Source: Saprospiraceae bacterium
Lineage (GTDB): Bacteria > Bacteroidota > Bacteroidia > Chitinophagales > Saprospiraceae
Assembly: GCA_020627705.1 (NCBI GenBank)
Contig: JAHDGJ010000011.1
Coordinates: 1-64,000, forward strand
Length of the DNA stretch: 64,000 nt
Direction of reading: 5' to 3'
A program made the position numbers and the translations under genes. Below the pieces are notes generated by a model. The model was not told the DNA's origin and did not search any database. It saw only the letters and a list, made by a program, of their open reading frames with translations. The first letter of the stretch is position 1; the number at the start of each line of letters is the position of its first letter. This document shows positions 33,968-43,631 of the stretch, one piece after another.

Positions 33968-35812
33968 TTATTCCAAAATCACATAATCTGGTGAAACCAA
34001 AATAAAGTACAAAGCATTATGAATAATATCGATTTCATCTGCCTGCCCTGAATCTTGAAGTTCCTGTAATGCCGAAAGAATAATAGTTCTGGCACCATCA
34101 CCTAATGAGCCATGGCATAGTAAAATATCCAAGCGATCCATTAATCCAGTCAATCCGTTGTTTTGTAGCTCTGTCAATTCATCACTGAAATCTAAAAAGG
34201 GATCGTCCGCGTTGTTGTAAGCCAGACGCGGATTGTTATTGTTCACTCTAGTTCGATTTCGGAAAGGGCGATCTTTTATACCATCTTCAACTGAATTGAA
34301 ATAGTTGATAGATGTAACGGCATGCAGAATTTGGAACTCTGGTGAAACCATATTGTTAGGCTCAACATGTTCGTCTTCGGCATAGAATGGCGTGAAGAAA
34401 TTAAATACAGATGGTGCAGCCATATAGGCTTGACCTAAACTTTCCAACATCAACCTGCCATCATCAAACCAAACTCTTCCAGAGGGACTGTTGATGTTAA
34501 AAGCACGAAATAAATTTGCGCTGCGTTCCATAGGTTGTTTCATTCTTCCATTTCTAGCATCGTCTAGCCAACTACAATTTCTAGCCTCAGGATCCAGGAG
34601 AATGGCTTTAAATACTGCAGCCATGTCTCCTCTCGTTCCTTTACCATTGTCGTTAAATGCCAAAGCAACTCTTTTAATATAGGCTGGAGTAGGATTAGAT
34701 TTGACCAACTGCTGTATTAATCTTCTAGCCACAAAAGGGCCGACATTTGGATGGTAAAAAAGAGCATCAATGGCCATTTGTATGTCTTGCTCACCGGGTT
34801 GACCTGCAGGGATAATTGTGCCGTCCACTAGTTCTTTTGTGCTTTCATCATGATATTCTTGATACATGATCATTGGCACAGTCATGTCGTATCGGTTTAG
34901 AGCTCTGTCAAAAGTCAAAGGAACTCCAGCCAACTGTGGGAAGCGATCTAAATCATACGCACCACCAGAAAGCCCTGTAAACACTTTGGCCAATTCTTGC
35001 ACATCGGCTATGCTATACGTTGGGATTTTATTTCCATCAGCGTCTAATTTATAACTTCCGTCTATGTTTAGTTCGTGCAATCCAATAGTAAAAAGTTGCA
35101 TGATTTCTCGTGCATAATTTTCATCGGGTAAAGTACCCAGCGAAGGGTCTCCTTTTATATTTTGAAAGTGACTTAAATAAGCACCCATCATCAAATGATG
35201 AGTTATGCCATCTAACATATCGCGGTAATTACCAAAGGCACCCTTATATAAGATGTCATAATAACTCATATGACCTTTTGCGGCATCGTTTAAAATTATA
35301 CTTGCCCTTGAAGTGACCAAAAGTTGAATTAAAGCATAAGCTGCTTTATTTCGCAATACATCGGGATCTTTTAAAGCGGCGTTCCAAAAAACGAATCCGG
35401 AAAGCTCTCCTGGATTATCCATGACTTCACCGGGATGTACAGTTTGAATAAACTGATTTACTTCAGTCGCCAGTAATTCGAATTTTTCAAAATACGAAAG
35501 ATGGGGCATTGCCATTTGCTCTTCGATCCATTTGTCCACTCCAATTTGTGTAACATATTCGATTTCTTCATAGGTTGCACCCAGAGTAGCTTGTCCAAGA
35601 AATCTTGAGGCTCCTGCGAGATCAGGAAAATAGCCCGTACCATTTAAGGTATGGTTGCCCTCGTTGTCCCCTTGAGAAGAACTGGTGGATATTTTTACAC
35701 CTGCGGTGTTGCCAGCTCCAAACTTGTCTTCATAAATCTGAGCTATACTCTGTTGATAGATACAAAGACAGATAAATAGGTAAATGCACTTTTCGATAAA
35801 TGATTTTATCAT
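33968..35812 (-). CDS. DUF1800 secreted protein
   Basis: The 614-residue protein has a signal peptide (MIKSFIEKCIYLFICLCIYQ, then SIAQ). Marks of DUF1800 are ASRFLGQATLGATYEEIEYVTQIGVDKWIEEQM, DENYAREIMQLFTIGLHELN, ELAKVFTGLSGGAYD and ALFYHPNVGPFVARRLIQQLVKSNPTPAYIKRVALAF, each a known conserved segment. No enzymatic activity is established for the family. It lacks a clear T9SS tail, unlike its neighbours. It is between the sulfatase gene (125 bp) and DUF1501 (43 bp) on the minus strand, so cotranscription is likely but an internal promoter in the 125-bp gap is possible. Confidence 0.9.
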   Translation of the reverse strand: MIKSFIEKCIYLFICLCIYQQSIAQIYEDKFGAGNTAGVKISTSSSQGDNEGNHTLNGTGYFPDLAGASRFLGQATLGATYEEIEYVTQIGVDKWIEEQMAMPHLSYFEKFELLATEVNQFIQTVHPGEVMDNPGELSGFVFWNAALKDPDVLRNKAAYALIQLLVTSRASIILNDAAKGHMSYYDILYKGAFGNYRDMLDGITHHLMMGAYLSHFQNIKGDPSLGTLPDENYAREIMQLFTIGLHELNIDGSYKLDADGNKIPTYSIADVQELAKVFTGLSGGAYDLDRFPQLAGVPLTFDRALNRYDMTVPMIMYQEYHDESTKELVDGTIIPAGQPGEQDIQMAIDALFYHPNVGPFVARRLIQQLVKSNPTPAYIKRVALAFNDNGKGTRGDMAAVFKAILLDPEARNCSWLDDARNGRMKQPMERSANLFRAFNINSPSGRVWFDDGRLMLESLGQAYMAAPSVFNFFTPFYAEDEHVEPNNMVSPEFQILHAVTSINYFNSVEDGIKDRPFRNRTRVNNNNPRLAYNNADDPFLDFSDELTELQNNGLTGLMDRLDILLCHGSLGDGARTIILSALQELQDSGQADEIDIIHNALYFILVSPDYVILE

Positions 35813-35937
35813 AATTTAAATGATAAGTGAAAACCATGTAGGTGGGTAGATTTTCAGGGTAATAAATAGTCTAAAGCTTAGACCATACAAAATACGAAAG
35901 GTTTAAAGGAGGAACAATCTTTTTCCGAAACCTCAAC

Positions 35938-38520
35938 TTAATGATTAACAATCAATCGCCTTACATTTGTTTGCTCTCCAACTTTAATACGCACTAAATA
36001 CATTCCTGTAGTATATCGAGTCAAGTCTATTTCAGATGGATGGTTTGCTCCAGCTACTTTTTTACCCAATGCATCAAAGATTTCGATTTGAAATGTATAT
36101 CCTTTTTCTGAAACAAAATAAACCTTATCCGATGCAGGATTAGGATACATTTCAATGCCAAAGACGTCTATGTCATCTACAGATGTGATCAAATCTCCAT
36201 CCATACAGTCCTCATCAATTCCATTGTTTGGGATTTCTTCAGCACTAGGATTTATCATTGGGTCATTATCATCACAATCGAAAAGATCAAGATATCCATC
36301 GCCATCCATATCTACACCTATTATATCTACTGCAGAATTTTCAAAATCCAAACTGATGTTTCCAACCAAACATCTTGGGATTTGTGGAAAGGAGGAACTA
36401 ATCACATAGAAGTATTCAAAGGTTTCTGTGCCCAAAGCAGTTTCAATTGTGATCGATGATTGTATACCATTGCATTCATCCAAATCACCTAGACCATTTA
36501 CGTACTCATAATCCACAGTATACTTGCCAGTATATGGGCCGCACGGCGCAACAATTCCATCGCCTGGTCTTTCGCCAGATTTAAGTCTAAAACTGGGTTG
36601 CAGTTCAACTAAAGTCCCATTTGCATTGGGTCCAAATTTATACACAATAGGATGTCCGTCTGATGCCCATCCAATATGATATGGCTCAGTTAACGTCGTC
36701 GCAGAAGTTATGCCTGGTTCGATTGTTTCGAGATATTCAAACATCTCTCCATGATAGTGATAGCCGTTTCCATTAGTATGTGCCGTTGCGCAATCTAAGC
36801 GTACTTGCCCCATCTCATCGCCTTGATTGTTGGTGGGCTCAAACACCCAGTCCCAATTAAATTCACCCGTGTTTTTGTTGACATAGATAAAAGGTGTCCC
36901 AGGCGCAGGGGAAAGTATTACTCCATTTAGAGCAACCCCAAAGTGCCTAGCAGGCCTTCCATTATCTCTGATGATTTGTGTGATCTCATTGGCAATGGTA
37001 GGGGCCTTGTCTACTCGAAAATAATGGTAGCTCTGCACAGGAATATTGTTTGGATTATAACAATAGTCGTGGTTAGGGAATCCATTAGAATAAATATGCC
37101 GTTGATTGTTGTCTTCAAACTCATAGTATACGCTCGGATCTGAAGGCACTTCGCAACATCCGATGTTTTCTGTACTCAACACATCTTCTTCATTACACAC
37201 CACGTTGCAATCATCGATCGTTACTTCATTTCCATTTAAAATAAAATCCTGACAAGACCAACCATTTCGTATCGCATCCATCTCTTCAGATAATTCTTGC
37301 ATTATGTCAAGTTGTGTTGGATTAATCAACGGAAAAATATCGTTGGTTTCCCTTATATCATCAAGCACATCAAAGAACTCGATGTTGCCACTGTCATCAA
37401 CCATCAATTTGTATTGCTGATTTCGAATGGCCCAATACGTGGTGTCTTCATTTTGGAAATCTGCATAGACATAATTTCGTTCTATTGCATTAGGTGTGGA
37501 AAGTGAGGGTGCCAAACTGTAACTGTTGTAAATACCCCCTTCGAGTTCATTGGAACAGAGCTCGATAATAGTAGCATGAATGTCGTTAACCTGAGTCAAG
37601 CCATTTTCTGTTTCACCTTTTCTCGTAACTGCCTCCCCGCTAATGATCATCGGTACACGTAATCCTCCTTCATGTGTTGTTCCTTTGCCATGACCAGTTG
37701 GAAAATATCGAAGGACACTGTTAGGAGTTCCATTGTCACCAATAAAAATAATTATGGTGTTTTCTAAAGTGCTTTGATCTAAACTTCCGATCAATCGTCC
37801 AATTTCATGATCTAAGGCTTCGATGCTTGCATTATATATCTGTCGGTTTGATGTGGGGTTAGGGACACTATACAGTCCTTCTGGAGGCACTTGAAAAGGG
37901 GAGTGCGGAGCAATATGCGCCAACCACAAAAACCAAGGTTGATTTTGATCGTCGATCCAGTCAATAGCTGCATTGGTAAAATGGCTGGTGACATATTCTT
38001 GAATGTTTACAGTTTGTCCATTTTCCACTTTTTGCCAATCGTAATAATCTTGAATGCCTCCGCTGATGACTCCCTCATAGTGATCTACTCCATGCTCGAA
38101 AGGATGACTAACGTTTACAGGATCTGAAATATGCCATTTGCCAATGACTGCTTTGGCATAATCGACCGGAGCATTTTCATTTAGATAATTAAAAATAGAT
38201 TCGTGTTCCAACCCAAGATTTCCGGGTACTTGATATACCCCAGTTTTGGTCGCATATTTTCCACTCATTATACTCGATCTAGTAGGAGTGCAAAGGGGAG
38301 TCGCCCAGGTATTTAGATAAGTTACTCCATTGTCTTTTAAGGCCTGAATATTTGGAGTATTTGGAAAATTATTAACCTCAGCTCCAAAACCTTCCAAAGC
38401 ATCAATGCCTAAGTCATCTGCAATGATCAGCAGGATGTTAGGTGAGCTGTTTTGGGAAAAAACTTCGACATTAATAAAAAAAGAGAAAAGTAGAACAAAG
38501 AAGGAGTAGATGCATTTCAT
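35938..38520 (-). CDS. Sulfatase fused to a YHYH domain, one MopE motif and a type A T9SS tail
   Basis: The 860-residue product has a signal peptide (cleavage near VFSQ). Residues 25-420 form a sulfatase: metal-site Asp pair in IIADDLG, the formylglycine motif CTPTR with Cys77, GKWH, HIAPHSPF, GDNGTP and HGKGTTHEGGLRVPMI. After CEVPSDPSVYYEF a YHYH domain follows, with the literal YHYH at 587-590 and a GWASDGHPIVYKFG segment. One MopE motif (MDGDGYLDLFDCDD) and a sorting domain with MYPNPASDKVYFV end the protein. It should hydrolyse sulfate esters on the cell surface. The maturation enzyme for Cys77 is not in the window. It is 9 bp after the DUF6702 gene. Confidence 0.92.
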   Translation of the reverse strand: MKCIYSFFVLLFSFFINVEVFSQNSSPNILLIIADDLGIDALEGFGAEVNNFPNTPNIQALKDNGVTYLNTWATPLCTPTRSSIMSGKYATKTGVYQVPGNLGLEHESIFNYLNENAPVDYAKAVIGKWHISDPVNVSHPFEHGVDHYEGVISGGIQDYYDWQKVENGQTVNIQEYVTSHFTNAAIDWIDDQNQPWFLWLAHIAPHSPFQVPPEGLYSVPNPTSNRQIYNASIEALDHEIGRLIGSLDQSTLENTIIIFIGDNGTPNSVLRYFPTGHGKGTTHEGGLRVPMIISGEAVTRKGETENGLTQVNDIHATIIELCSNELEGGIYNSYSLAPSLSTPNAIERNYVYADFQNEDTTYWAIRNQQYKLMVDDSGNIEFFDVLDDIRETNDIFPLINPTQLDIMQELSEEMDAIRNGWSCQDFILNGNEVTIDDCNVVCNEEDVLSTENIGCCEVPSDPSVYYEFEDNNQRHIYSNGFPNHDYCYNPNNIPVQSYHYFRVDKAPTIANEITQIIRDNGRPARHFGVALNGVILSPAPGTPFIYVNKNTGEFNWDWVFEPTNNQGDEMGQVRLDCATAHTNGNGYHYHGEMFEYLETIEPGITSATTLTEPYHIGWASDGHPIVYKFGPNANGTLVELQPSFRLKSGERPGDGIVAPCGPYTGKYTVDYEYVNGLGDLDECNGIQSSITIETALGTETFEYFYVISSSFPQIPRCLVGNISLDFENSAVDIIGVDMDGDGYLDLFDCDDNDPMINPSAEEIPNNGIDEDCMDGDLITSVDDIDVFGIEMYPNPASDKVYFVSEKGYTFQIEIFDALGKKVAGANHPSEIDLTRYTTGMYLVRIKVGEQTNVRRLIVNH

Positions 38521-38529
38521 GATGAGGAC

Positions 38530-38976
38530 TTAAAGGCTTATTTGAATGGATGTTCGGTCTTTGTTCATTAAGAAATCTCTTTCTTGATCGTTCAACCTAA
38601 TTTCAATAATGTTGGAGTGATCCTCTATATGTAGAAGACAATCATTGCTGATCTTGATGGATTCGATTTTTTCAATCGACTGATTTAAGATTGCTTTACA
38701 TTTTAAATGACCCTTCTTGGATTTTGGTTTGCTGATACGATATGAGTAGGGGATATCGTTTACTTCAATCTGAAAATGTTTTTCCAAATAGGTTTGCATC
38801 TGCGAAGTAGAAATATTTTCGCTTGGAGCATTTAGTGCTTCGACAATATCATCTGTTTCAAATATCATTTCGACAAAAACCGTATCGGATTTTTGTTTGA
38901 TGGTAAAGAACGCCGTTTGAACATCATGTGAGCATAAGGAGCTCGCAATAAATAAAAGTAGAAGTTTCAGTTTCAT
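38530..38976 (-). CDS. DUF6702-like secreted protein, first gene of the sulfatase cluster
   Basis: The 148-residue product has a signal peptide (MKLKLLLLFIASSLCSHDVQ; mature protein begins near HD). It has the DUF6702 pattern: a first strand AFFTIKQKSDTVFVEMIFETDDIVEAL, then LEKHFQIEVNDIPYSYRI and a late LLHIEDHSNIIEIRLNDQERDFLMN. The family is found beside M1 peptidases or other secreted proteins in Bacteroidota and has no known role. The gene is 9 bp upstream of the sulfatase and probably heads its operon. Bases upstream (38977-39101) hold a possible TAACTTTA promoter box but no gene. Confidence 0.65.
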   Translation of the reverse strand: MKLKLLLLFIASSLCSHDVQTAFFTIKQKSDTVFVEMIFETDDIVEALNAPSENISTSQMQTYLEKHFQIEVNDIPYSYRISKPKSKKGHLKCKAILNQSIEKIESIKISNDCLLHIEDHSNIIEIRLNDQERDFLMNKDRTSIQISL

Positions 38977-39101
38977 GGCTTCGGTGAATGAACATCAGAA
39001 TTAAATCTTAAAGTTAATTAAGACAATCAACAAGACTCCCTGTTTTTCACTTTGACTATTAAAAAAGAAAAAGGTTTAAGCGCTTAGAAAACTGACTGGA
39101 T

Positions 39102-40274
39102 TTAATTCAATCTTTCAAAAATACCGGCTATCCCTTGACCACCTCCTACACAGGCAGTAACCATCCCATATTTTTGATCGCGAAGTTTCATCTCATTAAG
39201 TAATTGAATACTCAATTTTGCTCCCGTACATCCTAGTGGGTGTCCTAAAGCAATCGCTCCTCCATTTACATTGACTACTTCAGGATTTAGACCTGCTTCT
39301 TGTATCACTGCTAAGGATTGCGCGGCAAAGGCTTCATTGAGTTCTATTTGATCAATGTCTTTTAATTCAAGACCCGCTTGTTTGAGTGCCTTTGGGATTG
39401 CCACGCAAGGACCTATTCCCATGTACAAAGGATCCACTCCACCAACTGCACAAGAAACTAATTTCGCAATAGGTTGTAGATTTAATTTTTTGACCATTTC
39501 TTCACTAGCGACCAAAGTAAAAGCGGCACCATCAGAAGTTTGTGAAGAATTGCCCGCAGTTACTGTTCCACCCATTTTAAACACTGCTCTCAGTTTGGCA
39601 AGGCCTTCGACTGTCGTACTTCTTCTAATTCCTTCATCGGTATCCACAACATGTGAAGCACTTACTCTTGTACCATCTTTTACAAACACTTCTTCGACCT
39701 CAACCGGTACGATTTGATCTGTAAATTTTCCACCATCAATGGCATTGATCGCCTTCATGTGCGACTGATACGAAAACTCATCTGCTGCCTCTCTGGTAAT
39801 GCCATATTTTGCGGCAACGGCTTCTGCGGTATGCCCCATACTCACATGGTAATTGATGTTGTCTACATTGGCTTTGTAGCTTGGCGCGAGCTTGTATCCT
39901 GTCATCGGAATCATGCTCATGCTTTCTGCTCCTCCAGCCAAATACAGATGTCCATATCCCGCTTTTATTTTACCCACAGCCATTGAAATGGCTTCTAAGC
40001 CCGAGGCACAATATCTATTGATCGTTATGCCAGGTACTTCTTTGCCTAATGCTCTTGCAGCAATTAATCTTCCAACTTGTAGCCCTTGTTCTCCTTCAGG
40101 ATTGGCACATCCAACAATAACATCATCAATAGTCGTTGGATCTACTTCTGGACATTGAGCCATAAGGTGTTTAATGACATCAACTGCTAAATCATCAGAT
40201 CTGTAATTTCTAAATCCGCCTTTTTTAGCTTTACCTACTGCTGATCGATATCCTTTTATTATATATGCTTCCAT
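39102..40274 (-). CDS. fadA: Acetyl-CoA acyltransferase (thiolase) of beta-oxidation
   Basis: The enzyme cleaves 3-oxoacyl-CoA to acetyl-CoA and a shortened acyl-CoA. The 390-residue product has Cys89 in INRYCASGLEA, GGAIALGHPLGCTGAKLS and the second catalytic Cys in TACVGGGQGIAG. It lies 1 bp downstream of the FadN-type gene, as in the Bacillus fadNA operon, so substrates are passed from the same operon. The N-terminal MEAYIIKGYRSAVGKAKKG and ELNEAFAAQSLAVIQEAGL are typical of FadA-like degradative thiolases. It differs from the second thiolase at 21357, which is closer to PcaF/PaaJ. Confidence 0.93.
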   Translation of the reverse strand: MEAYIIKGYRSAVGKAKKGGFRNYRSDDLAVDVIKHLMAQCPEVDPTTIDDVIVGCANPEGEQGLQVGRLIAARALGKEVPGITINRYCASGLEAISMAVGKIKAGYGHLYLAGGAESMSMIPMTGYKLAPSYKANVDNINYHVSMGHTAEAVAAKYGITREAADEFSYQSHMKAINAIDGGKFTDQIVPVEVEEVFVKDGTRVSASHVVDTDEGIRRSTTVEGLAKLRAVFKMGGTVTAGNSSQTSDGAAFTLVASEEMVKKLNLQPIAKLVSCAVGGVDPLYMGIGPCVAIPKALKQAGLELKDIDQIELNEAFAAQSLAVIQEAGLNPEVVNVNGGAIALGHPLGCTGAKLSIQLLNEMKLRDQKYGMVTACVGGGQGIAGIFERLN

Positions 40275-40275
40275 C

Positions 40276-42675
40276 TTAATTTCTCAATGGTTTGTTATGA
40301 ACTAATATGTGTTGGATTCTATCCAATGTTTGTTGATTACCTAATAAACTCAAAAATGCTTCTCGCTCGATATCTAAAAGATATTGCTCACTTACTTTTT
40401 GATTACCGGTTAAATCTCCTCCGCAAATAACATAAGCCACCTTCCTCGCTATTTCAACATCGTAATCAGACATGTAATTGCCCAACCTGAATTCATTGAT
40501 GGCAGAGTAAAGAGCCGATAAACCAGTACGCCCCAAAACCGCTACATTATTTCTTTTAGAGGCTGGCACATAATCTTTAGCCAATTCTAAAACGCGTTGT
40601 TTTGCTCTGGCAATGTTTTTAGATCCGTTAACGCAAACTTCGTCTTTGCTGGTTAATAAATTTAAGCCAAAAGCTTCATGAGCAGAAGTAGCAACCGATG
40701 CGGTAGCTATAGGTTTAAAATGCTCTATCAACGTTGGAATTTGTACATCCCCTTCAAAATAAGCATCAGAGGCTCTAAGAGCCATTTCTTTAGTTCCACC
40801 TCCACCAGGTATTAACCCAACACCAACTTCTACCAAACCAATGTAGGACTCTGCCGCCATGATGGCTGCATCACAATGCATCGAAAGTTCGCAACCGCCA
40901 CCAAACACATAACCTTGACCTGCTAAAACAACAGGAACTTTAGAAGTGCGGCAAAGCATGGTCAATTGTTGAAAACCGTCAACCATTTTATCGAGGGTTT
41001 CAAAATCTTTTTGCATGGCCATCATACCCACGGGCATAAGGTTTGCCCCTACAGTAAAATTTTTCGCATTGTTTCCAATGACGACACCATTCCAACCTTC
41101 CTCCTCGGCCTTTTGAATGGCCTCATGAATGGCTTTTCCAATTCCCTCACCTATGGCATTGCTCTTACTGATAAATTCAACACACATCACACCATCACCA
41201 AGATCATGAACGATAGCCTCGCTGTTCTTCAATACGGGTGCATTGCCTCTTAATCCTTCTAAGACAATTTTACCTTCAGTTCCAGGAACGGCTTCGTATT
41301 GATAAGAATCCAAATTGATAAACTTACGAACGCCCTTATCCCACGTATAAAAGGCATCTAATCCTTTGCTTTGCATTTCGCTAATCCAAGGAGCAATTTT
41401 CAAATCATGAGCCTTCATAAGGTCTACTCCCTTAGCAAAACCAAACTTGTCCCAGATTTCAAATGGACCTAAATCCCACATATATCCAGCACGCATCGCG
41501 TCATCTACACTATAATACTGATCCGATATTTCAGGGACTCGATTGGCGCTGTACGAAAAGAGAAAGGCGAAATATTCTTTTAGAAACTGACTTTCTTTTT
41601 CTTCGCTATTCAATAAAAAATCCAACCGCTTCGAAACCGATTCTATCTTTTTTGCCGCTTTAATATGGTCAGACTTTGGTCTGGTTGAAGGGGCGTATTC
41701 TAAAGTTTTTAGGTTTAGTGCGTTTATAATCGTTTTTCCTTTGGCGTCTTTCTCTTTGGTTTTTTGATAAAATCCCTTTCTCGTTTTATTTCCTAAAAAC
41801 TTATTTTCTAACAAAAAATCCATGTAAGCTGGAGAGGCTTCACCTTTAAGTCCATCAAGGAATTCATCGCCTTTGGTGTTGGCAACTACAAATTTGGTAA
41901 CCTTATCTCCAGTATCAATTCCAACTAAATCTTGAAGCCTAAAATGTGCTGTATTTGGTCTGAAGATTAATGTCCCAGCAATAGCATCTACCTCCTCAAT
42001 ACTCATGTCATACTTCTCTGTAAGTTTCATGAGTTTGACCCCTGAAGAAACTCCAATTCGATTGCCGATAAAGCCAGGAGTATCCTTGCAAAGGACTGTT
42101 TTCTTTCCTAAGAAAGTGTCACCAAACGACATGAAGAAATCCGTTACCGAAGGGTCTGTTCCAGTATGAGGGATAACCTCAAACAAAGGCAAGTATCTAG
42201 GCGGATTAAAAAAGTGTGTCCCACAAAAATGCTTAGCAAAATCCTCTGATCTTCCCTCCACCAACATGTTAATCGGAATACTCGAGGTATTGGAAGTAAT
42301 CAAAGTTCCGGGTGTTCTATGCTCTTCTACTTTTGCATACAGCTGTTTCTTGATGTCCAAGTTTTCGATGATCACTTCAATAATCCAATCGGCATTTGCA
42401 ATTTTATTTAAGTCATCTTCAAAATTTCCTGTTTGGATTCTTGAGGCCATAGCTTTATCATAAAGCGGAGCTGGCTTGGACTTAACAGCCGTTTTTAAGG
42501 CTCCATTTACGATAGAATTCCGAATGGCTGGATTCTTAGCATCCTCCTCACTCAGGTTGAATGGAACGATGTCTAGTAAGGTCACGTCATAACCCACATT
42601 GGCCAAATGACAAGCAATACCCGAACCCATGACACCGGAACCGAGGACTGCTACTTTTTTAATTCTGTATTTCAT
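40276..42675 (-). CDS. fadN: 3-hydroxyacyl-CoA dehydrogenase/enoyl-CoA hydratase, FadN type
   Basis: This 799-residue bifunctional enzyme hydrates 2-enoyl-CoA and oxidises 3-hydroxyacyl-CoA in beta-oxidation. The dehydrogenase part comes first: Rossmann loop VAVLGSGVMGSGIACHLANV (from residue 8), SNTSSIPI, HFFNPPRYLPLFEVIPH, and the C-terminal HAD domain with ANRVPEISDQYYSVDDAMRAGYMWDLGP. The crotonase part is C-terminal (about residues 490-740) with GGGCELSMHCD and GLVEVGVGLIPGGGG, both Glu present. This order and length match FadN of Bacillus and not FadB/FadJ. The operon with fadA starts downstream of a 17-bp palindrome 50 bp upstream of this start. Confidence 0.93.
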   Translation of the reverse strand: MKYRIKKVAVLGSGVMGSGIACHLANVGYDVTLLDIVPFNLSEEDAKNPAIRNSIVNGALKTAVKSKPAPLYDKAMASRIQTGNFEDDLNKIANADWIIEVIIENLDIKKQLYAKVEEHRTPGTLITSNTSSIPINMLVEGRSEDFAKHFCGTHFFNPPRYLPLFEVIPHTGTDPSVTDFFMSFGDTFLGKKTVLCKDTPGFIGNRIGVSSGVKLMKLTEKYDMSIEEVDAIAGTLIFRPNTAHFRLQDLVGIDTGDKVTKFVVANTKGDEFLDGLKGEASPAYMDFLLENKFLGNKTRKGFYQKTKEKDAKGKTIINALNLKTLEYAPSTRPKSDHIKAAKKIESVSKRLDFLLNSEEKESQFLKEYFAFLFSYSANRVPEISDQYYSVDDAMRAGYMWDLGPFEIWDKFGFAKGVDLMKAHDLKIAPWISEMQSKGLDAFYTWDKGVRKFINLDSYQYEAVPGTEGKIVLEGLRGNAPVLKNSEAIVHDLGDGVMCVEFISKSNAIGEGIGKAIHEAIQKAEEEGWNGVVIGNNAKNFTVGANLMPVGMMAMQKDFETLDKMVDGFQQLTMLCRTSKVPVVLAGQGYVFGGGCELSMHCDAAIMAAESYIGLVEVGVGLIPGGGGTKEMALRASDAYFEGDVQIPTLIEHFKPIATASVATSAHEAFGLNLLTSKDEVCVNGSKNIARAKQRVLELAKDYVPASKRNNVAVLGRTGLSALYSAINEFRLGNYMSDYDVEIARKVAYVICGGDLTGNQKVSEQYLLDIEREAFLSLLGNQQTLDRIQHILVHNKPLRN

Positions 42676-42724
42676 TAGAAAGAGTTGCTAATTCAATGAA
42701 TTTAATCGTTAGAAAGTTTAAAAA

Positions 42725-42741
42725 TTTAACTCTAAGTTAAA
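42725..42741. promoter_or_regulatory. 17-bp palindrome between divergent fadN and crotonase genes
   Basis: TTTAACTCTAAGTTAAA is a perfect 7-bp inverted repeat around CTA. It lies between the fadN start (42675, minus) and the crotonase start (42831, plus). Near copies are found at 29926 and 44149. A TetR-type fatty-acid regulator site is the obvious guess, but no regulator gene is in the window. Confidence 0.55.
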
Positions 42742-42830
42742 ATTTTAATTTCACTAAGATCATAATTGCGTAAACTTGTCTTAGTTTCGACGCAAGTTAT
42801 CCAATATTTTTCTTTCGTAAAATTAAGCCT

Positions 42831-43631
42831 ATGAATCGAGTTTTATCTACTATCGAAAACCACATTGCAACTGTAACTTTAAATCGACCAGAAAAGATGA
42901 ATGCTTTGGATGACGAGATGTTTAAACAAATCATTACGGTAGGTAAGGAAATTAGTGAAAACCCATCCATCCGATGTGTCGTACTGACCGGTGCTGGAAC
43001 GGTATTTAGCGCAGGCTTGGATACCAAAATGTTTGGTGATCCTGATGCTTTTCCACAACCAGGTACCATAGAAGCTCGAACACATGGCATCGCAAATAGA
43101 TGGCAAGAGGTTAGTTGGGTATGGAGAAGATGTCCGGTACCCGTAATTGCTGCTATACACGGAATTGCATTTGGAGGTGGATTACAAATACTTTCAGGTG
43201 CAGACATTAAGTTTGTTCATCCAAAAACTAGATTGTCAATTTTGGAAATGAAATGGGGAATAATTCCGGATATGGCTGGAACGCAACTTTGGCGACATAA
43301 TGTACGAGAAGATGTACTCAAAGAATTAACCTTTACTAATCGGGAGTTTAGTGGAGAAGAAGCGGTGCATTTTGGTTTTGCCACTCATGTTTCAGTTAAT
43401 CCAATGGAGGATGCACAAGCTTTGGCAAAAACGATTTCAAGTAAAAGTCCAACCGCTATTGTTAAAGCCAAGCGTTTGTTTAATAACGCACCTTATTTAA
43501 ATGAAGAGGAAGGTTTGATGCTAGAATCAAAGCTGCAGGGACAAATACTTTTACAACACAATCAAGTCGAAACGGTAATGGCTCAGATGATGAAACGCAC
43601 TCCGGAGTACAAGGATTTTAGAGAAAGTTAG
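42831..43631 (+). CDS. Crotonase-family enoyl-CoA hydratase/isomerase
   Basis: The 266-residue enzyme has the crotonase fold: TLNRPEKMNALDDEMF, VVLTGAGTVFSAGLDTKMF (oxyanion-hole region), IHGIAFGGGLQILSGADIKFV and ILEMKWGIIPDMAGTQL. The first catalytic Glu of hydratases (GGGCEL) is replaced by Gln (GGGLQI), whereas the second is kept (LEM), which favours an isomerase or related activity over plain hydration. It is transcribed away from fadN across a palindrome-containing region. Its stop codon overlaps the end of crtZ by 4 nt. Confidence 0.85.
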   Translation: MNRVLSTIENHIATVTLNRPEKMNALDDEMFKQIITVGKEISENPSIRCVVLTGAGTVFSAGLDTKMFGDPDAFPQPGTIEARTHGIANRWQEVSWVWRRCPVPVIAAIHGIAFGGGLQILSGADIKFVHPKTRLSILEMKWGIIPDMAGTQLWRHNVREDVLKELTFTNREFSGEEAVHFGFATHVSVNPMEDAQALAKTISSKSPTAIVKAKRLFNNAPYLNEEEGLMLESKLQGQILLQHNQVETVMAQMMKRTPEYKDFRES

